Source of the DNA: Pictodentalium vernedei
Lineage: Eukaryota; Mollusca; Scaphopoda; Dentaliida; Dentaliidae
Reading direction: 5' to 3'
NCBI GenBank assembly: GCA_031216915.1
Contig: CM062296.1
Location: forward strand, 797,959,022 to 798,023,021
DNA: 64,000 bases
The notes beneath the pieces were generated by a model. That model worked only from the letters and a program-made list of their open reading frames with translations. It ran no database searches and was not told the DNA's origin. Below are positions 22,374 to 34,131 of this stretch, piece after piece. Positions within the stretch are counted from its first letter, which is position 1, and each line of letters starts with the position of its first letter. A program made the translations under genes and the position numbers.

Positions 22374-23049
22374 ATAGCTGAATAGTAAAAAGGCTGGAGG
22401 GCCAAGGACATAGAGCAAAATGGAATACGCTCAATAAAATAAAATAGAGTCATCCCCTGTAGGGAAAAGAAGAAATAGGCCTTACATGTATCTTTCTTAT
22501 TTATAATAAATTAGAAAGATACAACACCTTCCAAAAATTGAGCTTCATACATCCATGTACTCTATTAATATCCAATAATCCTTATACTAATAATTTTTAA
22601 AGTAAGCCAATAATAAAGTAAGTCTAGAGAATAGAGACTCTTATACTCCTAAAAGTGTGTGAGAATTGCATAATCATGTCCGTTGACATATGCAATATTC
22701 AAAAGCTATACTTTAAAAACTAAGACTTGAATGAATTTTATAAACTTAAACTTCTCACTAAACAACCATCCCAATAACAGCTCAGAATTACTAACTCCGG
22801 AGGAGGTATCCCCTTGTTTTCATAGTAAAAACAGGTGACCCAAGGGAACACCCTCCCCCCCCCCCTTTTTCTTGCCCTGGGTCAAATAGCCCAGAGCGAA
22901 GAGGGCAGCCGAACGGAGACACTGCCGAAACAGACAGCCTACCTAGCTATAGTAGCAACTGTTAAGTGAATGACATTCTGAGCAGTAGATAATAGACCTA
23001 ACAATAGAGGCCTCCAGAAATGGACTCGATATTTCTGAGATAAAATTCA

Positions 23050-24050
23050 TGAATGGATGGCTGAGCGCAATGAGCAGCCTTCAAAAATCTATAATAGCAA
23101 CACTATTAATGTAAGCCCAAGAAGTAGAAGAACTCTTACTTCATGAGCCGAAATCTTAAGCACAACTGCTAAGCCAATGATATACCATAAGCAGTACGCT
23201 AGTTAATAGAATCCATTAACAATAAAATGGAGCGTAACGTCCTTCTACTAGACATCAAAGACAGAAGAAGCTTACGCCCTTGTAATAAACAGATATCTGT
23301 TTATAAATACATAAACTGTACCCGGAAAGAGTAAAGGCCTATGCCCATACGAAGACGGAAGGACCTTAAAATAATAGGTTCCGGATAATAGGAGCCTAAC
23401 TCTTATGCAACAATCCAACCTAAATAGTAACGGAAGTATTGATTCCGAAACTATGAAAGTGAAAATCATCCATCGATAGTGCATGAAACTCACTGACTCT
23501 ACAGTAAAAGAGAAACCAACAGAATTACTGTCTAAAAGGTCAGAATTTGAAAACTACTGTTTCCAGAGGCTCAAATGATTACTTAGCTAAATAAGAACCG
23601 AAGTTAAAATCCATATAGGAATTTAATCTAAGGATTCTAAGTCTATTTATCAAAAAGTTACTAACTGACTTAGATAAAGAGACAAAAGACTCAATTGTAA
23701 ACTATCGTAGAGTGCATAGGTATGAGGTAACATAAACCTATAACCTAAATAAGAACAGGCTGCAGTAGATCTTGTGAAACAAGTATACTAAAAACTAGCA
23801 ATGCGTAGTATGGAGGGATCAACCATATGAACATAATGATCCCTACACCACGACGGAAGAGCCTCCACTTTAGTCACATAGACTAGCGAAGAAGAGGATC
23901 TCCTATAGTAAGAAATCGCGTCCAAAGCTCGTCCAGTACAGTGCTTACAATGCAATACGGACCACACAACGGAATACATGAAGGTTGCGACCTTGCTGGT
24001 TGTGATAAAGATGACACGATTTACCCAGTGAAAAAAGATCCTCACATAGA
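23050..24050 (-). pseudogene. E3 tyrosine recombinase remnant
   Basis: The frame 23788-24045 contains 'TGRALDAISYYRRSSSSL', matching 'TGRAVDAISNCRRTSSSL' in the E5 YR N-terminal domain. Nucleotides at about 23120-23165 align with the HxxR box of E4/E5 but contain stops. No frame holds the catalytic residues together. Confidence 0.65.
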
Positions 24051-24419
24051 GGAAGATTTCACGTTAAGATCCACAGTAGACAAGAGAGTAAATTACTCAT
24101 GATCTCTGTGAAGATAGAGATGCTATCAACAGAAATGTATTGTGGTTGTTTATCTTAGCAATACCTGCTAAAACAACAGCGCCGGAGGATACGCGTATCC
24201 TATCATACCGTCCTATAGATCAATAGAGCGTTAACAGTATCAGCTCAGAGATCTGGACAAGCCAACACATACGTCTGCAATTGATTAGCAAGCTGTGTCA
24301 TAAATAAAACATCATTGGGCGCTCCCATAGATAGCAAATCTGATTAAATACTTGTTTGTTGAGAGTCCATTCTGACAGCAACAAGCGACCCGTAAGAGAA
24401 CGGGAGTGCGATAAAACAA

Positions 24420-24860
24420 TCAGACGACCCAGAATATGACGGACCAAAACTGAACTTGGTGTACTATAACCAACAGACGGATTCTTTCCATTAAATTGAA
24501 TAACGGAAACGAAAGAGTGCCTCCCTGGTTCCGGAGATACGCCACTACTGTCGAATTAAAGGACAGGAATTTGGGCATGCGTTTCTGAATAATGTTCATG
24601 CAATGACATAAAGCAAGCCTAAAAAACACTATTCCGCGGAAGTTAAACTGATAGCTAAAAGACTGCGGAACCCAAAGACCCAGGCACTTCGAATCCGTAG
24701 GGATCAGTATATATCCCAATCTGTTTGACTGGCAACCGTCATAACAGCCACACTAGGGTCCGGCAACTGCGGCGGCACTCTCTGAGTCAACCACCGAATG
24801 TTTGCCCCAGTCTGAATCTCTTGTAACACTAGATAGACAAGAGAATGTATAAATCAAGCA
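24420..24860 (-). pseudogene. E3 RNase H remnant
   Basis: The frame 24420-24719 contains 'STVVAYLRNQGGT', the RNase H segment read 'NTTLVAYIRNQGGT' in E5, but the preceding Ser-Asp-Asn reads Phe-Asn. The upstream RT is absent: sequence homologous to E5 about 54770 is followed within tens of bases by Gag-side sequence. The protein cannot be active. Confidence 0.7.
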
Positions 24861-25039
24861 ATTCATGGATTGCCGGAAAGTTGCCGTCGAAGAGAAGCTC
24901 CTCCGAGAACGAAGCGACTCTGAGAGAGTTCTTAACCTACTATCCACGCGTGGATGTAGCTAGGGCTGCATCACGTCTAACCAACTCCAATCAGCCACTG
25001 AAGGGCGGAGTTATACGTGAACAAACTACTGCCCTCAAA

Positions 25040-27650
25040 AGAAATTACATTGAGAATAATATCCCGTAAATCTTTTCTTGAAGACGTAATGATAACGCCT
25101 CAGTAAGGCGGATTACGTATAATAAAGCGTCTAAGTTAAGTCTACTATACATAATGTCGTTCCCAACATTGAAATTGGAAAAGACATAAACGGCGAAAAA
25201 GAATATATGCAGTCTTTAATCACACCGTCTAGACGCATATGAACTCTCGGTATGCCCTGCTCTGCCAAAATAAACTATATGTAAAAAAAGATAAAATGGC
25301 AGAAATGAGCCACGCGGACAAGAAACTAAACTATCATGCTTAGTAGCAGGCTTGTATATATATATATAATATATAGCGTCGAAAAATAAAACACATGTTG
25401 TAATGACAATATTGGACTGCGTCGGTAAGTCAGGGACAAAGTCCCTGTACCGATCGAAAAATCCGAGTCCAATGACGCTATAAGTCTCTTATCCAAGATC
25501 GCAGCAATGAAGTCCGAAAAATAATCACTGGAAGAAATGCCAGAAGATATGAAAGGCATCTTCCGATACTACTAAAGGGAAAACTCGAAATCTTTCGAAT
25601 CCCTTTCGCCATCCTGTCGGACCCTATAAAGCGTTCGGTCGTCCGTAGCTTGATGCAACCGCGGACCGCACCGACCCAGCGCCGTCGGATAATTCCTGAT
25701 TCGACCGAGAAACCTTCAATTGCTGGGATGCTGCGAAACAACTGTGCTAACTCGGATAGCACGTCCGTCACTGAGGCCTGAGGAGCTGCGGTCTTACGAT
25801 GCATTGCCGCAGGAAGCTCCGAGATCGTTACCCCGTGCATACTTCCAATATGCGAGCGAACGGAGTGTATAGGCCTCGTGTCCCTTGGCTACCGGATGGC
25901 GCGACCTATTCGCTGTGGAATCACTGAATGCCGAAACTGATCGGATACTTGAGGTCACGTAGCCAATGTGCGGTCGTGTGCCCTGCTGTGAGGATGAGGA
26001 AGCATTAAAGACAGTCTCTCGGACTGTCAATATAACGGAGCGTCCCGAGCAACGGACATATGCTCCGAATGTAAAATATCTGAACCACAACATGCGGTCC
26101 CCTATGTTGTTGGCTTCCTCCGATCTGTCCTCAATCTGCCGTCACTGGGTGAGTACTAAAGTAATTAAAGTGCTCGCATCACCCAAATCTCCTTCCTAGA
26201 CCGCAACGGACGAACCCGGCAGCCGAACCATTCGATGAATGTACGCTACACCGGGTGAGCTAGCGAATGTCACTCCGTAAGCGATAGACATATTCCATGA
26301 GCACTTATTGCCGCTAACTCTTCATTAACTATGACGACAGAGGCACACTTTTGAAAGACATCTCCATAACTCTTCGAACAAGAAACCAGAAATGCTTGGA
26401 TAGCAAGCATAAAATAATAATATATATAGTGTCGTTCAATAATTCGAAAGTTTGTGTGACATTATTGGACTATGTCGGAACTGAGGGACGATGTCCCTGA
26501 ACCGAACCAAAAATTTCTAAGTCCACCGACGCTATCAGTTTCTTATCCGGCATCGCAGCATATGTTGTTCCGAAAGGGAAAGCTTGAAATCCACCGAATC
26601 CCTTTCGGTATCCCGTCGGACCGGATGAAACTTTCGGACGTCCGTACCCGCTTCCGCGGAGCGTCCCGACCCAGCATCGTCGGATAAAATATATGCGACA
26701 GATTCAGTTGATGCTGGGATGCTGCGATAAACTGTGCTATTAAGGAAAGCACGTCCGTTCCCAAGGCCTGTGCAGTAGCGGACTTACGATGCATTGCCGC
26801 TGGAAGCTCCGTGTACGTTGACTCCCGCACACTTCCTATGCGAACGTCCGGAGTCTGCAGGCCTCGAGTCCCCGGCTACCGACCCAGCGCTGTCGGCTAA
26901 TTCTCGATCCGACACCGTTTCTGTCGGCTGCTGGGATGCTGCGATAAGCTGTGCTATGTGCACAAGAATGTCCGGCGTCGAGACCTGCGGAGGCGCAGTC
27001 TATCGGTGCTTCGCCGAGGGCAGCTCCGCATCAGATGGCTCCCGCATACTTCCTATGCGAACGTCCGGAGTCCATCGGTCTCGAATCCCTGGCTGCCGGA
27101 TGGTGTGACCTGGTCGCCGAAGAATCCTTGATCGGCGAAGCTGGTAATATATCGGCGGTCACGCAGCCAAGGTGCGGTCGTGTGCGCTGACGAGAAGAGG
27201 AAGCCTTAGCAGTCTCAGCGGACTGCCTATACAACGGAGCGTCCCGAACGACGGACGTATGCTCCGCTAACAACACATTTGTACCACAACATCTGGGGCC
27301 AGATGTTGTTGAACGAGAGAGGGGCCTCTCTCGCTTGCCGTCCGGATGGACCGGAACGAGCTATGAACCGGACTAAAAGGCTTCCTCCGTTCTCCCTCCG
27401 ATCCGCCGTCACTGGGTGTGCATTAAGTTAATTTTATAGTGCTCGCATCACCCCAAAATTCCTTCTAGACCGCAACGGACGAACCCGGCTGCCGAACCAT
27501 TCGGTGAATGGACGCTACACCGGGCGAGCTAGCGGACGTCAAAGGCCGTCGAACCTACTAGGGTCCTCTTAGGCAATTGACGTATTACATGAGCACTTTT
27601 CCGCTAGCCCTTCATTAATTGTGACGACGGAGGCACACTGTTGGAAGACA
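25040..27650 (-). pseudogene. E3 Gag region, about three tandem copies
   Basis: Three diverged copies of the same Gag segment lie at about 25600-26300, 26570-26880 and 26880-27650. Each has 'gctgggatgctgcga', a 'tagcacgtccg'-like box and the 'gaagctcc' box; two carry the 'tatgctccg' and 'cgctcgcatcacccaaa' blocks. Translations share 'SVTDVLSELAQL', 'GTDVLSLIAQFIAASQHQ' and 'RPHIGYVTSSI' with E5 Gag. No copy is continuously open. Confidence 0.6.
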
Positions 27651-28785
27651 TCACAGATACATCACCCTAATCTTGATCGTCTGAAATAGAAATTGATAAA
27701 GTAGAGTGACCCTGCGGGGAAAGGACCGGAGTGTCCAAATCCCCAACAACATACGGTGACATACGCTTCCCATATTGTCATCGAAATCATACGATACAGA
27801 ACAGGAGTTAATGCGAGTACACTGACCAGATATAGAATGATAATAAGGTCAGAGGAAGACTTCCTCTTAAAACAATTGATCAATATCCTTTCAATGTGAA
27901 AAGAAAACAAGTCCTGGTACTCGCACTAACCCCTGGCAATCAAATACATAATAATAATATGATCCATTAATATAGAAAAAATAATTGAAATCAAAATATT
28001 TTGAAAAAATATTTTTTCAGAACAGCCCAAGTTTCTGAAAAGTAACGTTGAGCCCCAATGGATCCCAAGCCTAAGTGTGGACAAAAATTTTAAAAATATT
28101 TTAAACAATTTATTCAACACTTACGAACAATAATAATGTATCTAGTTATGATTAAAATAACATAAAGATATTATTATTTAGAAATCCCCCCCTCACACAG
28201 AGGGCTGTTGTAAATGTAAACAATGAGTGTAAAAACACTAAAATAAGACTCCAGGCACCCAGGCCCGAAATCAGTTACCAAAAATACACCATCTGATGCA
28301 AAACAGAGACTTCCAGGGAAGAAACTGCAGAACATCAGATGGTAGATGCAGAACACAACGCCTAACCACCCGTAGGTGAAGACGTAAACATGGGGAAAGA
28401 ACAGAATTCATTCTGTTATTAAGCTAAAACTCCCAAGAAATTTTAGTAATAATAATTACAGAAACTATGCCAAAAGCATGGGAGAATAGCAAGGGGGAAC
28501 TTAAAGGACAGGGAGAGAGGAAAAACACTTGAAAAAACAGTGTAACTAAATAATCAGAATGACAACAAAATGGCTGCTGCCTTGAAAATAGGTAACTTAA
28601 CATAATTTCATTAAAAAATTTTAAGTTACAGCCCTGATAATATTCTGTCACACATTCTTTTCCTCTCCTCCTTTTCTATCCTCCTTAGAATCACCATTTC
28701 ACTAATATTTATGTGTCTGGCATCATTTAAACTGAGATTTAAAAGCACAAAGATCAGTCAGATGTTAACTGATGAAGGGCCAAAC

Positions 28786-28990
28786 TTAGAATGATAAATG
28801 GCGCCAATTTCGGAACGTCCTTGACACTGCGCATGCGCAGTGGGGGCGAGGTGTGGAGGGCCTTTCAGGACATGTTTTCTTTAGTTTTAGATGCAAATTT
28901 TGGGGATTGGGGGGCAAAATTTGTGTTTGGCCCTATATTTTAAGAGTTAGCACCAGCTATGTCTGGGTCATTGGTACAGTATAAAAATAT
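28786..28990. repeat. E3 right inverted terminal repeat
   Basis: The inverse of 21990-22217. It ends 'cattggtacagtataaaaat' at H3 sequence. Confidence 0.9.
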
Positions 28991-29364
28991 AGAAATTTTG
29001 GGCGGGGCCAAAAATTTTGCCCCTCCCATAACGATGCCAAGTATAGCCCCACAAACTTCTCTTGAACAAATCTGAGTCTACACCTCAAAAGGAAGCTGCA
29101 CACCAAATATCAAGTCTCTGCTACTGCTGGTTCATGAGAAGAAGATTTTTTAAGATTTCAGCACACTTTTTGGGTGTGGCCCTACCCACGGGCGGGGCAA
29201 CTTGATTTGAACAAAATCAAATTGCGATGTCATAACAAACTATTATGTCAAATATCAATTAAATTGGTTCAGCGGTTTGGGAGGAGAAGACGCAAACACC
29301 ATGTTCACGGACGACGGACGGTGAGTGATCACTATAGCTCTCCTGACTGAAAGTCAGGTGAGCT
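28991..29364 (+). mobile_element. H3 (right part), with 3' hairpin
   Basis: It continues the H3 unit ('cacaccaaatatcaagtctc', 'gagaagaagatttttt'), then a short GGAC-rich run and the hairpin 'ctcctgactgaaagtcagg' followed by 'tgagctaaaaa'. This is the 3' end expected for a pearl/HINE-like element. Confidence 0.7.
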
Positions 29365-30161
29365 AAAAAAAAAAAAACAAATCGAATGGATTATGTCTGA
29401 TATTTTACCCAAGTTAATAAAATTGTCCCTAGAGTGCAAGAAGGCTTTGCAATGCTTCAAGAGACGTAATACACCACCACCCATGCTATTATGTAGAATA
29501 TGGGGCCTAAAATAATAAAACAAATCAAGAACATGAACTTTTTAATGGCAAAGAAATAATTATAAAAAATAAAATAAAAAACCGCCCGCACGCATGCAAT
29601 TTTACAAAAAATGGCCTGAGAAACAGAGGATCTACTTTGTGAGACCTAAACCCCCATTTTTGGATGACCCGATTGGCTGGAATAAACACTGTGTGCTGTA
29701 TTACTGGCAATTTTCATCAAGCAACAGTTTCAAGATCCCCAAAATGATCCAAATAAAAACTTCGGAGTTCAGACAGTGCTTTGATTTTCACTTGTGTTGT
29801 CAGGATTTTGAACTGCATTTACATGTACCTCGCTAAATATTCCACTGCATATTATGCTTAAAAGATAGAAATGTAGTGGTAAGAAATTGTAATTTTTTTA
29901 TCATTAAATTTAAACCAATTTGCACTTTATTTCAGTGTATTATTTCGTAAATTACGTAATTGCATCTCCTTTTTCATTTTTGTGTCCCAAGAGGCATTTT
30001 CCCAAATTGGCGCGTCACCAGAGAAACCGCATGCCTTGACATCATCTTGGGTGCAATGTATAGCGCGCCATGATTTTTTTTAGATGAAGGTTTGGATGCC
30101 TGCTCAGAATAAATAGTTTTTTGGGGAGAAGTGTGAGTGAAAAACTCATGGGAGGGCACTT
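29365..30161. other. Unassigned region with one shared inverted repeat
   Basis: No recognised gene. 29575-29650 ('aaaaccgcccgcacgcatg', 'aaaaatggcctgagaaacag') is the inverse of 61702-61790, so it belongs to an unnamed dispersed repeat. 30090-30160 leads into the E6 ICR. Confidence 0.5.
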
Positions 30162-30290
30162 TCTGTCTGGGTCAGTGGTAGGTATGATAAATACAGAAAT
30201 TATTTGAAATTTCCATTATTTATATACCATACCATTGGCCCAGACAGGCTGAATAGATAAAAGGAATGGAGGGTCAATACAGGACTATAA
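30162..30290. repeat. E6-type internal complementary region, orphan
   Basis: 'ctgtctgggtcagtggtagg', an AT-rich spacer, then 'accataccattggcccagac' and 'aggctgaatag'. The order, and the following 'gaatggagggtc', match the ICRs of E1/E3/E5. No ITR or coding part adjoins it. Confidence 0.5.
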
Positions 30291-30872
30291 CAAGTATATG
30301 CAGGCATACATAGTTACTCCAGAAGAGAGTAACCCTAAGAGAATTACAAAAATATCGGTTTATCGGCCTTCACACAGTACTGGGTCCATCTACCGTCTAT
30401 ATTAAACCCTTAAAATTTTATTGGTTTATCTATAATGCCTTTCATGGTTTTATTATATCAATATCAGCTTTAACTGTTAATTCTTGTCAAATTGTTTACA
30501 ACACACAATGAAAATCAAGAATATGATTGTGGTGACAATAGAGCTGTAGGTTTTTAAATTTCTTGTTCGGTTTCGGTTTTGGTTTTTCAGGTAGAGTAAA
30601 ACCTCGGTTTGGTTCGGTTTTCGGTTTGTTTATGAGGCCAAATAAAATTCAATAAAACTCATTCTTATGTCCGGAGTCATAACTGAATGGCAGCGAAATT
30701 GAGTGAAACTCAATGAATGCCTGAAATAAGCTATAATACATGAAGAATCAGGAAGGCCAATATAATAAGTACCTAAATATACAGAACTTTTATTGTGCTT
30801 GGCCATTTTTCGAGGTCTGACAACTACACGCAACTTGAGGAAAGCTGCAAACACAATTAAACTGAAATGTTT

Positions 30873-30981
30873 GAAATTCACAGAATGTAGCCTTCTCAGA
30901 GTAGTGAGAGTACCCAGACACTGCCATTGGCAGTGTCTGGGTACTCTCACTACTCTGGGATGGCTACATTCTGTGAATTTC
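30873..30981. repeat. 109-bp foldback palindrome
   Basis: The outer arms 'gaaattcacagaatgtagcc' pair with 'ggctacattctgtgaatttc'. The inner arms 'gtgagagtacccagacactg' pair with 'cagtgtctgggtactctcac' around a very short loop. It is nearly perfect. Reading frames here encode the mirrored peptide 'RVVRVPRHC' on both strands and are not genes. No target duplication is seen. Confidence 0.85.
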
Positions 30982-31000
30982 TGCAACAAGAGCATATTTA

Positions 31001-32868
31001 ATGAAAGTGTCAATGACACTGTAGCTCAACTTGACAAACTTGAACTTGGTAAGTTATAAATGAAATGGCAAAATTGAAGATCATTGGGACCAATGTCAGT
31101 TTTTTTGCCAGTGGCAACATTTTTTGACAGAAACCGAAGAAAATCGATAGCTCCCATCTAGAGGTCACCGTAAATAAGCATACCAGGTTTAAAGGCAATC
31201 TAATCATAAATGAGCCCTGTAGGGTGAGCCAAAGGGAAATATTGTGGTCTGACTAAACTAAGTTCTAAGAATGTTGGCTGCGGCAACATTTTTTGACAGA
31301 AATTGAAGAAAATCGATAGCTCCCATCTAGAGGTCACCCCAAACAAGCATGCCAGGTTTCAAAGCAATCCGATCATAAATGTACCCTGTAGGGTGTGCCA
31401 AAGGGAAATATCGAGTCTTCTGACTAAACCAAGTTTTAAGAACGTTGGCCGCGGCAACATTTTTTGATGGAAATTGAAGAAAAATGATAGGTCCCATCTA
31501 GAGGTCTCCCCAAACAAGCATACCAGGTTTCAAAGCAATCAAATCATAAATGTGCCCTGTAGGGTGTGCCAAAGGGAAATATTGTGGTCTGACTAAACTG
31601 AGTTCTAAAAACGTTGGCCGCGGCAACATTTTTTGATGGAAATTGAAGAAAATCGATAGCTCTCATAGAGATGTCACCCCAAACAAGCATGCCAGGTTTC
31701 AAAGCAATCCGATCATAAATGTACCCTGTAGGGTGTGCCAAAGGGAAATATTGAGTCTTCTAACTAAACTAAGTTCTAAGAACGTTGGCCGCGGCAACAT
31801 TCTTTGACAGAAATTGAAGAAAATCGATACCTCCCATCTAGAGGTCTCCCCAAACAAGCATACCAGGTTTCAAAGCAATCTAATCATAAATGGGCCCTGT
31901 AGGGTGTGCCAAAGGGAAATATTGAGGTCTGACTGAACTAAGTTCTACAAACGTTGGCCGTGGCAACATTTTTTGCCGGAAATTGAAGAAAATCGATAGC
32001 TCCCATCTAGAGGTCACCCTAAATAAGCATACCAGGTTTCAAAGCAATCAAATCATAAATGTGTCCTGTAGGGTGTGCCAAAGGGAAATATTGTGGTTTG
32101 ACTAAACTAAGTTCTAAGAACGTTGGCCGCGGCAACATTTTTTGACAGAAATTGAAGAAAATCGATAGCTCCCATCTAGAGGTCACCCCAAACTAGCAGG
32201 CCAGGTTTCAAAGCAATCCGATCATAAATGTACCCTGTAGGGTGTGCCAAAGGGAAATATTGAGTCTTCTGACTACACTAAGTTCTAAGAACGTTGGCCG
32301 CGGCAACATTTTTTGACAGAAATTGAAGAAAATCGATAGCTCCCATCTAGAGGTCTCCCCAAACAAGCATACCAGGTTTCAAAGCAATCTGATCGTAAAT
32401 GCACCCTGTAGGGTGTGCCAAAGGGAAATATTGAGGTCTGACTAAACTAAGTTCTACGAACATTGGCCGTGGCAACATTTTTTGCCAGAAATTGAAGAAA
32501 ATCGAAAGCTCCCATCTAGAGGTCACCCTAAATAAGCGTATCAGGTTTCAAAGCAATCAAATCATAAATGTGCCCTGTAGGGTGTGCCAAAGGGAAATAT
32601 TGTGGTTTGACTAAACTAAGTTCTAAGAACGTTGGCCGCGGCAACATTTTTTGCTGGAAATTGAAGAAAATCGATAGCTCCCATCTAGAGGTCACCCCAA
32701 ACAAGCATAAGAAGTTTCAAAGTAATCTAATCATAAATGCGACCTGTGAGGTGTGCCAAAGGAAATTGTGGACGTACGTACTAACGTACTAACGTACGTA
32801 CGTACGTACGTACGTCGACGACGAGAAGTGATGGCAATAGCTTAGCTTGACTTTGTCAAGTTGAGCTA
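31001..32868 (+). mobile_element. H4: tandem-core element with TAGCTCAAC ends
   Basis: The 5' side carries 'agtgtcaatgacact' and 'tagctcaacttgacaaa'. The 3' end is the inverse 'tttgtcaagttgagcta'. Ten copies of a ~170-bp unit ('ggccgcggcaacatt', 'aatcgatagctcccatctag', 'ccctgtagggtgtgcc') follow one another; 'ggcaacatt' positions from 31112 to 32641 average 170 bp. They end in a 'gtac' microsatellite (32772-32814). It is the same family as H7 and H8 by its ends. Confidence 0.75.
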
Positions 32869-33013
32869 ATAAAAAACGAAAAACCTTAGATTACGGGATG
32901 TCGACGGTTTCGGTTTTTAAAACTAAAACCTCGGTTTGGTTTCGGTTAACCTACAGCTCTAGGTGACAACTTATAATTTGACTTCCAATTCCAAAGTTTG
33001 TATCAATCTGAGA

Positions 33014-33167
33014 ATTATTTATTTATTTATTGGTGTTTAAGGTCACATATTTCTGCACAATGGCTTACCATGACCGTGACAGTTTTACGGGTGGAGGAAG
33101 CCGGAGTACCCAGAGAGAACCACCGAGCAACGGCGAGCAACTGTCAGCTCCCCAACAACCTCTCGGC
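33014..33167 (-). mobile_element. 5'-truncated SINE
   Basis: It is the inverse of the 3' half of the SINE at 9495-9856: AT-rich tail, 'ggtcacatatttctgcacaa', 'ggtggaggaagccggagtac' and 'ctgtcagctccccaacaa'. It lacks the tRNA-like head. Exact 13-bp duplications 'tatcaatctgaga' at 33001-33013 and 33168-33180 mark the insertion. Confidence 0.85.
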
Positions 33168-33180
33168 TATCAATCTGAGA

Positions 33181-33820
33181 AAAGACAGGGTTTTTTCACC
33201 ACTAACTTCACATAATGTAGAAATGATTTTTCACCCACCATTTTTGGGATGCAAAGTCATTAATAAGAAAATACCATATTTTCCAGGAAAAAATAATTCT
33301 TAGTGCATTCATTCTAGGAGAAAACCAACAAGATTTTCGGAAAGTTTGTCAAGAAGTATGGTATATGCCAAAGGTAGCAGAGTAGCACCACACGCTGAGG
33401 GATAATGCACTGAAGCGACCTCAAATGAAATCGACGTGTCTGCAAACATCATTTCCAGACATGTACTTCAGAGCCATTTTCTTGACGAACGTTAATTAAA
33501 AATTCAGCCGAATAATTGTCTAATGTTTTGGTTTATACCTCTTTGGTCCTCCGATAATCTTTATATTTCTCTCTGATAAACTGATAGAGCAATCTGATGT
33601 GTGTTGAAGTTTTTGTTAGATGGCCTTCCTTTCTGTTTGTTTATACATGTGCATACGTGATATGCGTAGATTAATATTCTGGCGCTAATTAAATATGCAA
33701 ATAGGTTGGTCACATGGATGGGGTGAGACAGGCCTATCTCACCCAGTTGTATTACATGACTTTATATATGTCTCAGTACCTTAGTGGTGGGAGCAAACGT
33801 AATGTTTGTCAATCAAAGAA
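33181..33820. other. Unassigned spacer
   Basis: No coding or repeat signal except a small hairpin near 33720-33745 ('gggtgaga' and 'tctcaccc'). Confidence 0.5.
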
Positions 33821-34131
33821 AAATTATAATTTCAAAGTAATTTGTATATTTTTTATACTTACCAATGGCCCAGACTAGCTGGTGCTAACTCTAAAATTAA
33901 TCCAGGGCCAAACACAAATTTTGCTACCCCCCACCCCAATCCCCCAAATTTGCATGCAAAACCAAAAATTTCATGTCCTATCTGGTCCTCCATACTTTTG
34001 TGAACTGCACATGCGCAGTATCCAGGAAAACACCGAAATTGGCACTAACCATCATTCTTTCTAGAAATTGCCTGCTAAATGTTGTAACCAGCGGGGAGGT
34101 ATGAGTGCCAACTGATGGGAGGGCCATCCCC

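Larger units (their letters stand above)
21990..28990 (-). mobile_element. E3: 7.0-kb coding-dead DIRS derivative inserted in H3
   Basis: Left ITR 21990-22217, ICR 22292-22373, right ITR 28786-28990. The minus-strand content is a YR remnant, an RNase H remnant, no RT (deleted near 24850) and a Gag region repeated about three times. The element interrupts H3, whose 3' end resumes at 28991. Its twin E3' (42649-49616) shares the same deletion and stops. Similarity between the two ends at the ITR tips, so these are two insertions of one non-autonomous family. I see no target duplication, as expected for DIRS. Confidence 0.85.
30539..32961. mobile_element. hAT-like element with 8-bp target duplication
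   Basis: The ends are 'tagagctgtaggtt' and the inverse 'aacctacagctcta', flanked by exact 'ggtgacaa' at 30531-30538 and 32962-32969. An 8-bp duplication and TAGAG-type ends fit the hAT superfamily. Subterminal regions are rich in 'ggtttcggtt' on one side and its near-inverse on the other. No transposase ORF is visible. Most of its length is the nested tandem element H4 plus a foldback. Confidence 0.8.

Noticed and set aside
22247-22453. 68-aa minus-strand ORF repeated at 42906-43112
   Set aside because: It spans the ICR and leader of E3/E3'; conservation is explained by the copies' identity.
30630-31059. 129-aa and 88-aa ORFs on opposite strands with the same peptide
   Set aside because: They read through a palindrome; the shared peptide is a consequence of the foldback.
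31080-32770. Regularly spaced repeats suggesting a CRISPR array
   Set aside because: Whole ~170-bp units are similar with no unique spacers; it is a eukaryotic tandem core.
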